Shown: positions 45,886 to 55,246, counted from the stretch's first letter. The stretch is DNA of 64,000 nt from Pseudobacter ginsenosidimutans (GCF_007970185.1 NZ_CP042431.1:5704001-5768000), one strand, 5' to 3'. Program-made: numbers and translations. The notes: generated by a model not told the origin, from the sequence alone.

Positions 45886-46845
45886 TCAATCATGATTGGT
45901 CATTTGCCAGTGCAGCCGCCATTTCCCATCCTGTTCCCTTTTCCAGATATTGATGCTTTTCCCGGTAACCAGTCCGGAATGCTCACCCGCCCGCCAGTTA
46001 ACACGATAGAATCCATTAACCAGCGCATAGTCGCCGGCCGGCAATACCCGCGACATATTGATCTGTACGGTGTCAATAGTAACAGCGGGATCCTCATGCA
46101 CTACATAATACTGATGAATGCTGTCTTTCCCAATAACCATGGGCATATAGTAAGGCATATAGATCGCGTCATTAGTATAGTATGCCGAAAAAGCAGCTCC
46201 ATTGCGTTCTTTCACCAACTGAGCGATCTGCACATTGTAATGATTGATGCTATCGGCCTGGATACTGTATCCCTGCTTTATGGGAGCCGGCAAGACCGGA
46301 GAAGTATTATCAGACGACAACGGGAGGGAGGCACGATCAAATCCGGAAGCGGCGCCCCAAATCTCACCAACAAGCGTCAACGATTTATTTTCACCGATCC
46401 GCCACACATGAATATACTTTCCGGAGTAGCGAAAGGGCTTATGTCCTGCCTGTACAAAATCATGCGTAAAAGTTCCCGCCTCCAACAGAAAGCCTTCAAC
46501 AATTTTTACAGAGTATATTAAACGCTTGCAGCGATTATCACTGGTTGCCGCCAGCCAGCGTTGATAATAATCTGCTATGGATTTCGGAGAAAAAAGAGTA
46601 GCATGATGCTCCGGCATACTTACAGCATCAGCAGCATAATACTGCATCATCGCCGGCACATCGCCTTTTTCCAAAGCTTTGGTAAATTGAAGATTCAATT
46701 TTTCCACTTTTTGTTGCCAATCCTCTTTGACTGACCTGTATGTTTTTCCGTCCGCATGGGCAGACATCAGGAAACCAAAAAGGACCAGCAACTGCGCAGA
46801 AAAAGCAGCTGATTTACATGGGATAAGAGTTATTAAGCGTTGCAT
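45886..46845 (-). CDS. Secreted protein with two tandem NTF2/SnoaL-like (DUF4440) domains
   Basis: 319 residues. An N-terminal signal peptide (about 1-32) is followed by two copies of a cone-shaped NTF2-like domain (about 42-165 and 195-315), each with an acidic-to-hydrophobic start (LNLQFTKALEKGDVPAMMQYY; VKERNGAAFSAYYTNDAIYMP) and the final YVHVWRIGENKSLTLVGEIW or INIWKREQDGKWRLHWQM strand. The family is a small-molecule-binding or ketosteroid-isomerase-like scaffold of varied function. There is no catalytic signature to narrow it. It stands alone, convergent with the small hypothetical gene at 45535-45852. Confidence 0.75.
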   Translation of the reverse strand: MQRLITLIPCKSAAFSAQLLVLFGFLMSAHADGKTYRSVKEDWQQKVEKLNLQFTKALEKGDVPAMMQYYAADAVSMPEHHATLFSPKSIADYYQRWLAATSDNRCKRLIYSVKIVEGFLLEAGTFTHDFVQAGHKPFRYSGKYIHVWRIGENKSLTLVGEIWGAASGFDRASLPLSSDNTSPVLPAPIKQGYSIQADSINHYNVQIAQLVKERNGAAFSAYYTNDAIYMPYYMPMVIGKDSIHQYYVVHEDPAVTIDTVQINMSRVLPAGDYALVNGFYRVNWRAGEHSGLVTGKSINIWKREQDGKWRLHWQMTNHD

Positions 46846-46945
46846 GTACCATTTTTTTTGTACAAAAGTAAAATATTGAATTCAGGGTTGAGATCAAAGC
46901 CTGGACGGATATTTAACTTTTTCTCCTGATATATACCAGGCCAGG

Positions 46946-47263
46946 TCAGGCTTCTGCCGTAGTGGTCATCTTAGCGGCGAGCTCAACCGCCAGTTCTGCA
47001 ATCCTGTTCGAGATCCCCGCTACATTATCATACCAGGACACAATTTTTACCAGTTTGTCTATTGAACGTGTTAGTGTACCATCAACGATGGAAGAGTGGG
47101 GGTTGCCCAGTATATCAGCCGATACAAAAGGTTCTTCAGTATATTCCAATACGCCTTTCAAATCAGTATGCGCATGGTGTTTCAGTAGTTCATTGATCTC
47201 ACCTGACCACCGTTCCCTTTGTTGCATACCGGCTAATAATCGTACATTACCTGAATATCTCAC
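46946..47263 (-). pseudogene. C-terminal remnant of glyceraldehyde-3-phosphate dehydrogenase
   Basis: 105 codons, of which most resemble the end of GAPDH: EINELLKHH, LKGVLEYTEEPFVSADILGN, PHSSIVD, KLVKIVSWYDN and SNRIAELAVELAAK. The N-terminal NAD-binding Rossmann half and the catalytic cysteine segment are absent. Where intact GAPDH has YDNEAGYSNR, this has YDNVAGISNR, so conserved positions have decayed. The upstream side is occupied by the divergent Crp/Fnr gene (47270), 7 bp away, so the fragment is a 5'-truncated relic, not a functional enzyme. Confidence 0.8.
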
Positions 47264-47269
47264 TAAAGA

Positions 47270-47851
47270 ATGGAACAGATAATTAACAATATGAAACCGT
47301 TTGCTGAACTATCGGCGGATAGTCTGGAATATTTGTTCCCGCATTTTGTAAAACTGGAATTCAATAGAGGCTCAGAACTGATTCAATCCGGAAAACCATG
47401 CCAGTCGCTATACCTGATCGAACAAGGGTATTGCAGGGCTTATAATATCCAGGATGGATTGGAAGTAAATCTCAATTTCTATTTTGAATTTGAAACTGTC
47501 ACAAACCTTAACAGTTATATATTCAACACTCCTTCTAATTTCACGGTAGTAGCCTGCGAACCCATGCTGGTATACCGGATCGATAAAAAAAATTTGTTGG
47601 CAGCAATACAACAATCGCCTGAAATCGATATAGCCGGGAAAAAGAACCTGCAATTGATAGCCGCCAAACAGGAAAGGCAACTGCAGCTATACCGTATATT
47701 GACGGCGAAAGGCCGATATGAATTCCTGGAAAACACCGACCCTGCTTTACTCCAGCGTGTCCCCATCTCTCAACTGGCTTCCTATCTGGGCGTGAAACGT
47801 GAAACCTTAAGCAGGATTCGAAATAAAAGACGAAGCTCTAAAACTTTGTGA
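47270..47851 (+). CDS. Crp/Fnr-family transcriptional regulator
   Basis: 193 residues: a cyclic-nucleotide-binding-like beta-roll (about 20-120, with GKPCQSLYLIEQGYCRAY) and a C-terminal winged helix (about 140-190). The recognition helix reads VKRETLSRIRNK; its R, E and R line up with R180, E181 and R185 of E. coli CRP, the residues that read TGTGA. The stop codon overlaps a perfect TGTGA-N6-TCACA site (47847-47862), which suggests it controls the membrane gene downstream. Ligand-pocket residues of cAMP-binding CRP are not conserved in an obvious way, so the effector is open. Confidence 0.85.
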   Translation: MEQIINNMKPFAELSADSLEYLFPHFVKLEFNRGSELIQSGKPCQSLYLIEQGYCRAYNIQDGLEVNLNFYFEFETVTNLNSYIFNTPSNFTVVACEPMLVYRIDKKNLLAAIQQSPEIDIAGKKNLQLIAAKQERQLQLYRILTAKGRYEFLENTDPALLQRVPISQLASYLGVKRETLSRIRNKRRSSKTL

Positions 47852-47862
47852 CCTTTATCACA
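47847..47862. promoter_or_regulatory. CRP-type operator TGTGA-N6-TCACA
   Basis: TGTGA (47847-47851), CCTTTA, TCACA (47858-47862) is a perfect match to the CRP/FNR-family consensus. It overlaps the stop codon of the Crp/Fnr gene and ends 54 bp before the start of the membrane protein gene. A second palindrome, CAGGT/ACCTG, follows at 47861-47877. Confidence 0.6.
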
Positions 47863-47916
47863 GGTGCATGCAACCTGCCTGGATCAACTTTGTGTTCATA
47901 ATAAAACACAAATCAT

Positions 47917-48372
47917 ATGGCAGGATATCACTATTTTCTCATTGTTCATCTTTCCGGATTTGCATTATTTACCGGTGCTTTGGTAAGCGATATCATTATC
48001 CACAATCAGTTATGGTCTAACCGGCAAACAGATGCCACTCTTTCTAAAACGCTTCTATCAACCACTACGAAGTTATCCCGGCTGATGGGGGTTTCCCTGG
48101 GTATTACACTCCTGGCCGGCATTGTTATGATGAGCAAAATGCACCTTGTATACGGGCCACAATCGTGGATAAGAATCAAGATCTCCCTGGTTGTAATACT
48201 ACTGATATTAAGAGTATTGAACAGTCGTAATAATAAACGGCTCAAAGAAAAGATACTGGTCAATCCAGTCCTGCCACATGCTTCTTTAAAGTACAGGATA
48301 ACCGGTTTTCAATGGCTGCAGTTACTGCTGGTAGCAGGTATCATAATATTAAGTGTAAAAAAATTCAATTGA
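47917..48372 (+). CDS. Small integral membrane protein, four helices, unknown function
   Basis: 151 residues, four predicted membrane helices (about 5-30, 52-78, 86-103 and 127-147). The layout and the conserved histidine in YHYFLIVHLSGFALFTGALV resemble DUF2214/DUF2269-like or CopD-like membrane proteins, but I cannot assign a family. Its position behind a CRP-type operator and next to the Crp/Fnr gene makes it the likely target of that regulator. A -7-like CAACTTTG (one mismatch to TAnnTTTG) lies just upstream. Confidence 0.65.
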   Translation: MAGYHYFLIVHLSGFALFTGALVSDIIIHNQLWSNRQTDATLSKTLLSTTTKLSRLMGVSLGITLLAGIVMMSKMHLVYGPQSWIRIKISLVVILLILRVLNSRNNKRLKEKILVNPVLPHASLKYRITGFQWLQLLLVAGIIILSVKKFN

Positions 48373-48462
48373 TAGCATAGCCTTTGCATTTATTGCGCAT
48401 ATAAGCGGGTAATCTTCGTTTATTTTTATCTAAATTGGCTGTAGAAAAAGACAGCTGAAATC

Positions 48463-48867
48463 ATGAATCACAAGATCATTACAATTTTTCTACGCCTTGC
48501 TCTTGCTGCAGGGCTTTTGTCTGCGGTAGCTGACAGATTTGGGATCTGGAACAAAGAAGTGGCAGTATGGGGAAACTGGAACGCTTTTTTAGAATATACG
48601 CAGACACTCAATCCCTGGCTTCCTGTTGCAGTTATTCCTGCTGTTGGGATCATTGCAACAGCAGCAGAGATTGTATTTGGTCTGGGCCTGCTCATTGGAA
48701 TCAAAACAGAGATTTTTGCCAAACTCACAGGATTCTTATTGCTATTATTCGCCTTGTCGATGAGCTTTTCCACAGGTATAAAGGCTCCATTGGATTTTTC
48801 AGTGTTCGCCGCCTCAGGGGCAGCATTCGCGTTAGCTTTACTGACAGCAAAACGAAAAGAGGCTTAA
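48463..48867 (+). CDS. DoxX-like family membrane protein
   Basis: 134 residues with four membrane helices. The first helix begins IITIFLRLALAAGLLSAVADRFG, the usual DoxX opening, and the family core includes PAVGIIATAAEIVFGLGLLIG. DoxX proteins are small quinone- or redox-linked membrane subunits of unclear function. The gene overlaps the 3' end of the convergent frameshifted gene by 30 bp. Confidence 0.78.
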   Translation: MNHKIITIFLRLALAAGLLSAVADRFGIWNKEVAVWGNWNAFLEYTQTLNPWLPVAVIPAVGIIATAAEIVFGLGLLIGIKTEIFAKLTGFLLLLFALSMSFSTGIKAPLDFSVFAASGAAFALALLTAKRKEA

Positions 48868-49445
48868 TGGCTTGCATGGCTCAAATGAGGAACAGATATT
48901 GATCAATTTCTTACATAAATCTCTAAAATCAGGTACGGCTCCCAGGGCCATCGCTACAGCCGCTTTCCAACCTTCCCTTGAGTTATTGGCCAGCACTTTT
49001 ATTTCTTCAATGACCTCTATTGGGGAAAGAGAATATTGATAATAATTATTGTCGTTAAACTTATGATCATAAGAAAAGGAAAATACCCGGTGACAATTTT
49101 GAAACTCTCCATCCTGATCAATTTTGTCGGTATTAGAGCCATGGTTTGCAAACCTGCAAATAATATGATCATCAACCATACTGCCATTGTCTTCACAAAT
49201 CCTTTTGAGCAAATAGAAATCAAATGGCTGGGAGTAAGTCTTGTATTCCATCCCACCAAAGTAATATTCATCTTTATCGTTTCACCTCCGGTATAGCTGA
49301 ATTCTCCAATCAAAATATCCTGCTCCAGCTGCGGATTATTTTCATACCAGATCGAAGATAATGACCTGCCAGATGACTCTTCCTGGATGTTTATTTTCAA
49401 GCCGTTGTCACAACGGATAATCTTCAGCATAATCTTTTCAATCAT
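48838..49445 (-). pseudogene. Hypothetical protein, interrupted by a single-base frameshift
   Basis: Two overlapping minus frames read as one protein if a G is added at the three-C run 49252-49254. The N-terminal part (start ATG 49445; ATG 49430 also possible) has KINIQEESSGRSLSSIWYEN and ETIKMNITLVG, and the C-terminal part continues MEYKTYSQPFDFYLLKRICE to LFSFCCQ, about 202 residues together. No known domain was recognised; there is no signal peptide. It may be a real gene with a sequencing error or a decaying one. Confidence 0.55.
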
Positions 49446-49590
49446 AAGCTGATTATCAGATAAGATTCGGTGAAGAAATTTACATTTTTCTTTATTCAAA
49501 AATCATTTTCGTCTCTTTTATGATCAACCTATTACATAAAGAAACCTATTCAATGAGTGGGTTTCCTGTTTGAATTTCCTGCAAATCCGT

Positions 49591-49941
49591 TCATTGCCTC
49601 AATATTTTTTCTATTTTCTTTCCCTTGGCCAGTTCATCCACCAGTTTATCCATATACCGGATCTTTTGCATGAGTTTATCTTCAATTTCTTCAACCCGGT
49701 AACCACAGATCAAGCCCGTAATTTTAGAAACATTAGGATTCAATTGCGGGGCCTGCGTAAAGAAAGTCTCAAGATCAGTTTTCATATCTATCTGCTGCTG
49801 CAGGCTTTTCGCATTATGTCCCGTAAGCCAGCATAGTACCTCATCCAATTCAGATTTTGTGCGCCCCTTTCTCTCTACTTTTTCGATATACAGGGGATAG
49901 ATATTTGCAAACTTCATTTTGAACACTCTGGCATTATCCAT
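49591..49941 (-). CDS. DUF2200 domain-containing protein
   Basis: 116 residues. The opening MDNARVFKMKFANIYPLYIE, then ERKGRTKSEL and DEVLCWLTGHNAKSLQQQI, is the diagnostic start of DUF2200, a small cytosolic family of unknown function. The C-terminal half is an amphipathic helix region with VSKITGLICGYRVEEIEDKL. There is no operon partner; a large gap follows upstream on the minus strand. Confidence 0.85.
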   Translation of the reverse strand: MDNARVFKMKFANIYPLYIEKVERKGRTKSELDEVLCWLTGHNAKSLQQQIDMKTDLETFFTQAPQLNPNVSKITGLICGYRVEEIEDKLMQKIRYMDKLVDELAKGKKIEKILRQ

Positions 49942-49945
49942 TTTT

Positions 49946-50378
49946 CCAGATTTTGATACTCGAAATTAATTATTGTGCAGGGTTTGAGACCTTAAAATAA
50001 AAGAATTCCGCTGAATTTTCAACCTGGAAAAGAAAAATCCGACAGCTGATATTTTTAGAAAATCACCAATGCCGGTCTACCCACTGGCTTCAACATTCGA
50101 CTTCAAAACAATGGCGCAGGAAATCCCGCGCCGTTTTGATAGCCCTAAACCTGATTGCCCTTATTGAATCAATATTTTTGTACGAAATCTTTGTCTTGCT
50201 ACAGAAGACTGATTAATTCATCCTTCTGACGTAAAATTGATCATCCTGTACCATCACAAAAAACTTATTCAAACGAAACGGGGTGAATTTCAAATAAAGC
50301 CTCAGGAAAGGAAAACCGATATAGGCAACCGTAGAAAATAGTACTGCTCTGATCTGCGTTTAACCGGGCCTGATACCA
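49946..50378. other. Gap of about 430 bp without a recognised gene
   Basis: Between the DUF2200 and LytTR genes. It holds one imperfect hairpin (50104-50138: CAAAAC-AAT-GGCGC pairing with GCGCC-GTTTTG) and an isolated TATTTTTG at 50173-50180 that fits the -7 box but precedes no gene on the plus strand. I see no coding signal. Confidence 0.5.
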
Positions 50379-51149
50379 TTACCTGTCGAACCACTTCTTG
50401 AAAGCAGGGGCTTTTTCCCGACTGATATCCCACTGCATTTTCAGGGGTTGTTTCAGAAAAACAGTCAGTTTTTGATTTTCGTGCAGTTGTATGCTCTGTA
50501 TTGCATCCATATGTATGATGGCCTGCCTGTTGACACGGTAAAATAAGGCTGGGTCCAGCAGCTCTTCAATTTCATCCAGTGTAGTGAAATCGAGAATATG
50601 TTTTTCGCCGCCAAATGTCAGGATATAATTCAGGTTTTCGCGGTAAAAACAGGCGATGTCTTTGGATTGGACAGGGATCCATTGCTGACGGTGATTCACG
50701 ATGAATTTCTCTTTGTATCCTGGCTGATGCAATCCGGAATTGGTGATCACTTTCAATAGCTGCTGAATATCCTTCGGATACTGGCTTCTGCTTTCTACAA
50801 TTACACGGCATTTCTCGATGGCTTTCTGAAGATCATCTGTATCAACAGGCTTCAGCAGGTAATCCACACCGTTAGATTTGAAAGCACGGATGGCATATTC
50901 ATCGTATGCAGTGGTAAACACTATGGGGCATTTCAGATCATACCGTTCAAACACCTGGAAGCTGACGCCATCACTGAGTTGGATGTCCGCGAATACGATA
51001 TCCGGTTCACTGTTTTCCATGAACCATTTGGTTGCAGTTTTCACGCTGGGCAACACTTCCACAATTTTCATATCAGGCGCCACCTGGGCAATTTTATCGA
51101 TCAACTGACGGGCAATAAGCTTTTCGTCTTCCATTATTATTGCATTCAT
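50379..51149 (-). CDS. LytTR-family response regulator
   Basis: 256 residues. Receiver domain (about 1-120) with acidic pocket near MEDEKLIA, phospho-acceptor Asp in IVFADIQLSD, T in VFTTAYDEYA and K in LLKPVD. A LytTR DNA-binding domain (about 150-250) has YRENLNYILTFGGEKHILDF. It is 23 bp downstream of the propeller/LytS-type kinase gene, which is its partner. Confidence 0.92.
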   Translation of the reverse strand: MNAIIMEDEKLIARQLIDKIAQVAPDMKIVEVLPSVKTATKWFMENSEPDIVFADIQLSDGVSFQVFERYDLKCPIVFTTAYDEYAIRAFKSNGVDYLLKPVDTDDLQKAIEKCRVIVESRSQYPKDIQQLLKVITNSGLHQPGYKEKFIVNHRQQWIPVQSKDIACFYRENLNYILTFGGEKHILDFTTLDEIEELLDPALFYRVNRQAIIHMDAIQSIQLHENQKLTVFLKQPLKMQWDISREKAPAFKKWFDR

Positions 51150-51172
51150 AGCAATTCAATTTTTTCATTTTT

Positions 51173-54100
51173 CTATAATAAGGGTACGGTGATTGTGAAA
51201 TATTGTTCATCTTCCGTGATCAGCAGGGGACGGGAACTGAGGAAAGCATACAGGGATTGCATGCTGGCCAGCCCCTGCTTATTGCTGGTTTCCACAAAAC
51301 TTTTCTTTTGAAGATTATTACGAACTACCAGGTTATCATCTTTTACAAAGAGATCGATCACCAGCGGGGAGTCACTGTCGGCTATATTATGCTTGATAGC
51401 ATTTTCGACGAGGTTCTGCAGCGTAACGGGCGCAATCTTCCTGTGGAGGTATTCTTCATCGATTTCGATATTCACCCTGATGCCATCTTCAAATCTTGTT
51501 TTCAGCAGGTGGATATACAACTGAACAAATTTCAGTTCTTCATTCAACGGAACCACTTCATTTTCCCGGTTCTTCAGGATATACCGGTACACCTTACTCA
51601 TTTTGTCCAGGAAATTGACAGCCATTTTTTGATCAATTGTGATCAGGCTGCTGAGTGAGGTAAGTGAATTGAAGAGGAAATGAGGGTTCAGGTGTTGTTT
51701 CAGATTTTCGTACATCACAAGAGCTTTCTCTTTTTCCAGTAACTGTGCTTTGCTTTGAAGCTCGCCCAGTCTCCTGGTATTGCGGATCCTGTTCTTGTAA
51801 ACGAGGTAGAATATTATTAATACGAGGGAAAGCGCGAGCCAGGGGAACCACCATTTCTTGAAGAAAGGCGCAGCGATATGGATCCTTAGACTGGTTTCCA
51901 TCGATTGCCAGTTTCCATCGCGCGCAACTGCTTTAACAGAAAAAGTATAATTGCCTGGCCGGAGTTGATTGTAGTTCGCTTCAAAATCGTTACCTGCGCT
52001 GCGCCATTGGTCTTCAGCGCCATCCAGCCTGAACAGCATATCATAAGGGTAAGCTTCTGCATCGGTAAGCAGTCCGAATTTCAACCGGAGATTGTTCTCT
52101 TCAGGGGCCAGGTGCAGTGCACTGTTATGTTCCGGAAAAAGCAGACTGTCGTTGATCTCCACCTGGCTGATGTTGGGCTGGTTGATCACTTTGGCGGAAC
52201 TCAGCCGGTCAGGAAAGAACTCCACGGCATACCCGGATAAAGTTTCCACAATATTCCCGTTGTTCAATCTGATCATCCTGTTCTGGTAGCCATAATTGTT
52301 ATTGGCCAGCGGTAATGTGAATTTATAAAACCGGTCGAATGCCGGATTGAAGATAGCCACCTGATTAAAAGTAGCGCACCATATCTTGTTCTGCCCGTCT
52401 GCCTTCAGAGCCATTACGCGATCTATTTCATGCGTCCAGCTTCTTTGTATTCCTGTTTTGGTATCATAAAAGTAAAGTCCATCGCCGGGTTTTGCAGCCC
52501 AGAGATTTCCGTTGACATCCACCTCCAAAGCGGTGTAATAAGCGTATTTCTCTTTTACACTTTTGGAAATCCGGAATAGCTCCGGTTGATTTTGCCGGTT
52601 GATCCTGCTCACCCAGTCGTGCCCATTGACAACCCACAATGGCGATCCCTGTGCAGAGGCCATGATTTCCGATTCCGGCGGATGTCCATCAAAGCTGAGT
52701 CCGTCAGGGTACTTTACCTGGGTGGCTTTATTGGTAAAGCAGTTCCATTCAACAAGGTTATATCTGTCTGAGAAATAATAACTGCTGTCGTTGTATTGAT
52801 GAACAACAGTGAACAGAAGTTTATGGAAGGGTGGGGGCAGGTTGAAAGGAACGAAATTATCTTTAGCCGCATCATATCGCCAAACACCGTTGGTGGTGGC
52901 GATAACCGGTTTGCCTTTCACAAAGCATATCTGGTGTATGCCAGTAGGTTTTTCGATATTGCGGGCAGCGATAAATTTTTCCGGTTCGTATTTCCTGTAA
53001 CCTGTTTTTACGGGATCATATCGAATGAGGGCGGGCGCATCAGTTGATATCCACCAGGAGCTGTCCATTTTGTTTTCCGCAATCCAGTGTATGGAAATAT
53101 TCTTACTGCCATGTACAAGTGAACAAATGGAATGCACTTTGTAGAAAGAGCGGTCAGGATTACAAATACTGATACCTCCAACTGTACCCAGCCATATGTT
53201 ACCATCAGTATCCTGCATGGCTGCCCAAAAGAAATCACCTGCAATACTCTTGGTAGTTTCATTGGAATGACTGATAGGAGTGATTGTATTGGACCCAAGA
53301 TAATCCAGGGTGAACATTTCATAATTCCAGTTACAGACCCAGAGCCGATGGTTCTTGTCTTCCAGGATGGTAGCGCCAAGCCCGCCTGTGATGGCGGGTT
53401 TCAGCTTCCTGGTATATTTCACTTTTTTTGTCAATGGATCAAAGGCCACCAGTTGCTGGTCCTTATTGTCGTAATACCAGAAATGACCAAAGGGAGTAGC
53501 GGAAAGGGCTGCAGCGCTATGTCCGTTGAACAGTGAATATCCCTGATTATTGGAAACGTTCAGCCATTGCTGTTCCTGAATGAGGTAGCACATGAGCCCT
53601 TCTCTGGTAACAAGCCAGATCGATTTCTTATCCGGTCCGGCAACCATTCCATTTTTCCTGATACTGTTATCTGAAAACGAGATTCCATTATTCCTGTTTT
53701 CCTGAATTTTCCTGAACTTTCTTTCTCCGGTGGGAAGATGATAGAACCCTTTGAGGGAGCTGGCCCAAACGGATCCGTCTTCAGTACAAAGAATACTGAA
53801 GGTATTTGCAACTACCGGCGAATCCGAGATCTGGTATTTTCTGAAACGGTTATCTTTCCGGTTCCAGCAAAACACGCCATAATCTGTTCCTCCCCATATA
53901 TTCCCATTTTTATCCTCTGCAAGAGCGTGCACCATATTATGCGGGAGACTGTTGCTGTCCTCACTGCTATGATAACTGTAAAAATGCCTTCCGTCATAGC
54001 GATTGAGACCATTGAGCGTGCCAATCCAAAGGATACCACGACTATCTTTCAGGAGACAGTTGATAAAGTTGCTGCTGAGGCCGTCCTTTTCTGTAAGATG

Positions 54101-54193
54101 ATGGAAAACGATGTCCGGCGTTTGGGCCGCAACGGTAGAAATGACCAGCCTGGAACAGAAGGCCCAAACCATCAAAATGCGAACGACATGCAT
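51173..54193 (-). CDS. Propeller-domain sensor histidine kinase (LytS/His_kinase type)
   Basis: 1006 residues from ATG 54193 (MHVVRILMVWAFCSRLVIST signal segment). A periplasmic two-component regulator propeller (about 25-700) with repeats such as DSRGILWIGTLNGLNRYDG and EDKNHRLWVC leads into a Y_Y_Y domain (near 730-790), one membrane helix (LALSLVLIIFYLVYK) and a cytoplasmic LytS-like kinase with HLNPHFLFNSL. The C-terminal ATPase box contains VENAIKHN. It resembles the sensor half of hybrid two-component regulators without the fused receiver; the response regulator is encoded just downstream. Confidence 0.92.
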   Translation of the reverse strand: MHVVRILMVWAFCSRLVISTVAAQTPDIVFHHLTEKDGLSSNFINCLLKDSRGILWIGTLNGLNRYDGRHFYSYHSSEDSNSLPHNMVHALAEDKNGNIWGGTDYGVFCWNRKDNRFRKYQISDSPVVANTFSILCTEDGSVWASSLKGFYHLPTGERKFRKIQENRNNGISFSDNSIRKNGMVAGPDKKSIWLVTREGLMCYLIQEQQWLNVSNNQGYSLFNGHSAAALSATPFGHFWYYDNKDQQLVAFDPLTKKVKYTRKLKPAITGGLGATILEDKNHRLWVCNWNYEMFTLDYLGSNTITPISHSNETTKSIAGDFFWAAMQDTDGNIWLGTVGGISICNPDRSFYKVHSICSLVHGSKNISIHWIAENKMDSSWWISTDAPALIRYDPVKTGYRKYEPEKFIAARNIEKPTGIHQICFVKGKPVIATTNGVWRYDAAKDNFVPFNLPPPFHKLLFTVVHQYNDSSYYFSDRYNLVEWNCFTNKATQVKYPDGLSFDGHPPESEIMASAQGSPLWVVNGHDWVSRINRQNQPELFRISKSVKEKYAYYTALEVDVNGNLWAAKPGDGLYFYDTKTGIQRSWTHEIDRVMALKADGQNKIWCATFNQVAIFNPAFDRFYKFTLPLANNNYGYQNRMIRLNNGNIVETLSGYAVEFFPDRLSSAKVINQPNISQVEINDSLLFPEHNSALHLAPEENNLRLKFGLLTDAEAYPYDMLFRLDGAEDQWRSAGNDFEANYNQLRPGNYTFSVKAVARDGNWQSMETSLRIHIAAPFFKKWWFPWLALSLVLIIFYLVYKNRIRNTRRLGELQSKAQLLEKEKALVMYENLKQHLNPHFLFNSLTSLSSLITIDQKMAVNFLDKMSKVYRYILKNRENEVVPLNEELKFVQLYIHLLKTRFEDGIRVNIEIDEEYLHRKIAPVTLQNLVENAIKHNIADSDSPLVIDLFVKDDNLVVRNNLQKKSFVETSNKQGLASMQSLYAFLSSRPLLITEDEQYFTITVPLL

Positions 54194-54451
54194 ATTTCCG
54201 AAAATAAGTACAAAACCCCGGGTTGCAAAGTGAAAGGAATAATCCGGGTGTGGATCCAAATGAAATGTAGTAAAAATGAAATGAACCGTATTCCGGGAGA
54301 AACGGAATCATACGCTTTCCTGTCACTGTTACCCTGAACCGGATTCAAATCCTGACTAGTAAACAGTTGCTTATACTGCCATCAACCTCAATGATGTGCA
54401 AGCAGGGTTTCCACCGACCTTATATGATCGTTGAGATTGAAGGGCAGGTAG

Positions 54452-55246
54452 TCAGAAGTCTGAATAATAATCACTCCACTCAACAGGCGCAGGATTGTTC
54501 AGGAAATATGCGATACGCGTTTGCGAATCTAGTTGCAGGCCTTGATTGTGAAGGGACATAATATACTGCTCACCACTCCCCATTCTCCAGAACATATCAT
54601 TCGGGCTGATCTCTGGAAATCGCATCCAGGGCGGAGGTAACAGATCACTGGTATCTTTCACCGTTCCGTACTCCAGGAAAAAGTCCCGAACTTCCATCAA
54701 CGCAAAGCCTAACAGGTTGGTTCCGGGCCATGCATATGGTTTATCGATCAAAGGGGAATCTTTTGCAATCCCGGCTCCCCAAATCTTATCAAGCGGACTT
54801 GCTTCCACCAGAACCCTGCTGGCTGTACCAAGCAAAAAATCCAGCAATGCCTTTTGCTGATTGAATTTGTGAATATTCCCCAATTTCACAATATCGAATT
54901 TCGCTGCATTCCAAACCAGATCATCATATCCCATTATTTGTCTTCCAAGATCCTTTGCCTCTCCGGGTTTTTCAGACCCGATTATTCTTTGAAAAATTCC
55001 TCTATCGCCAAACAAATTCGCCTTTTGAGCCATCATCCAATGCTCTGCAGTTTTGTACCGAATTCCATTGACGGTAAATGGGCTCGGGTACCATTGACTG
55101 AAACACTCTTTGCCCACATTGACTGGGGAATTTGACGTGTGACCCCAGAAATTAATGTACCTAGGGTGTGTGCCAGATTCGGTTTCATTGATCAACCATT
55201 CGATATCATAGTGCTTATATCCTTGCAGAAGATCCTTTAATTCCAT
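54452..55246 (-). CDS. NADAR-family protein with C-terminal extension
   Basis: 264 residues. The NADAR (DUF1768) fold covers about 30-190, with TAEHWMMAQKANLFGD, GYDDLVWNAAKFDIV and GTNLLGFALMEVRD. The family includes N-glycosidases acting on ADP-ribosylated or riboflavin-precursor substrates. A further 70 residues follow, including DLLPPPWMRFPEISPNDMFW, which I do not recognise. It is a single gene with no operon mates in this window. Confidence 0.85.
   Translation of the reverse strand: MELKDLLQGYKHYDIEWLINETESGTHPRYINFWGHTSNSPVNVGKECFSQWYPSPFTVNGIRYKTAEHWMMAQKANLFGDRGIFQRIIGSEKPGEAKDLGRQIMGYDDLVWNAAKFDIVKLGNIHKFNQQKALLDFLLGTASRVLVEASPLDKIWGAGIAKDSPLIDKPYAWPGTNLLGFALMEVRDFFLEYGTVKDTSDLLPPPWMRFPEISPNDMFWRMGSGEQYIMSLHNQGLQLDSQTRIAYFLNNPAPVEWSDYYSDF

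Noticed and set aside
50173-50180. TATTTTTG promoter-like box
   Set aside because: No gene follows on the plus strand and no -33 partner at proper spacing; probably chance in AT-rich sequence.
54367-54561. Short plus-strand frame between kinase and NADAR genes
   Set aside because: No motif, and it runs antisense into the NADAR gene.
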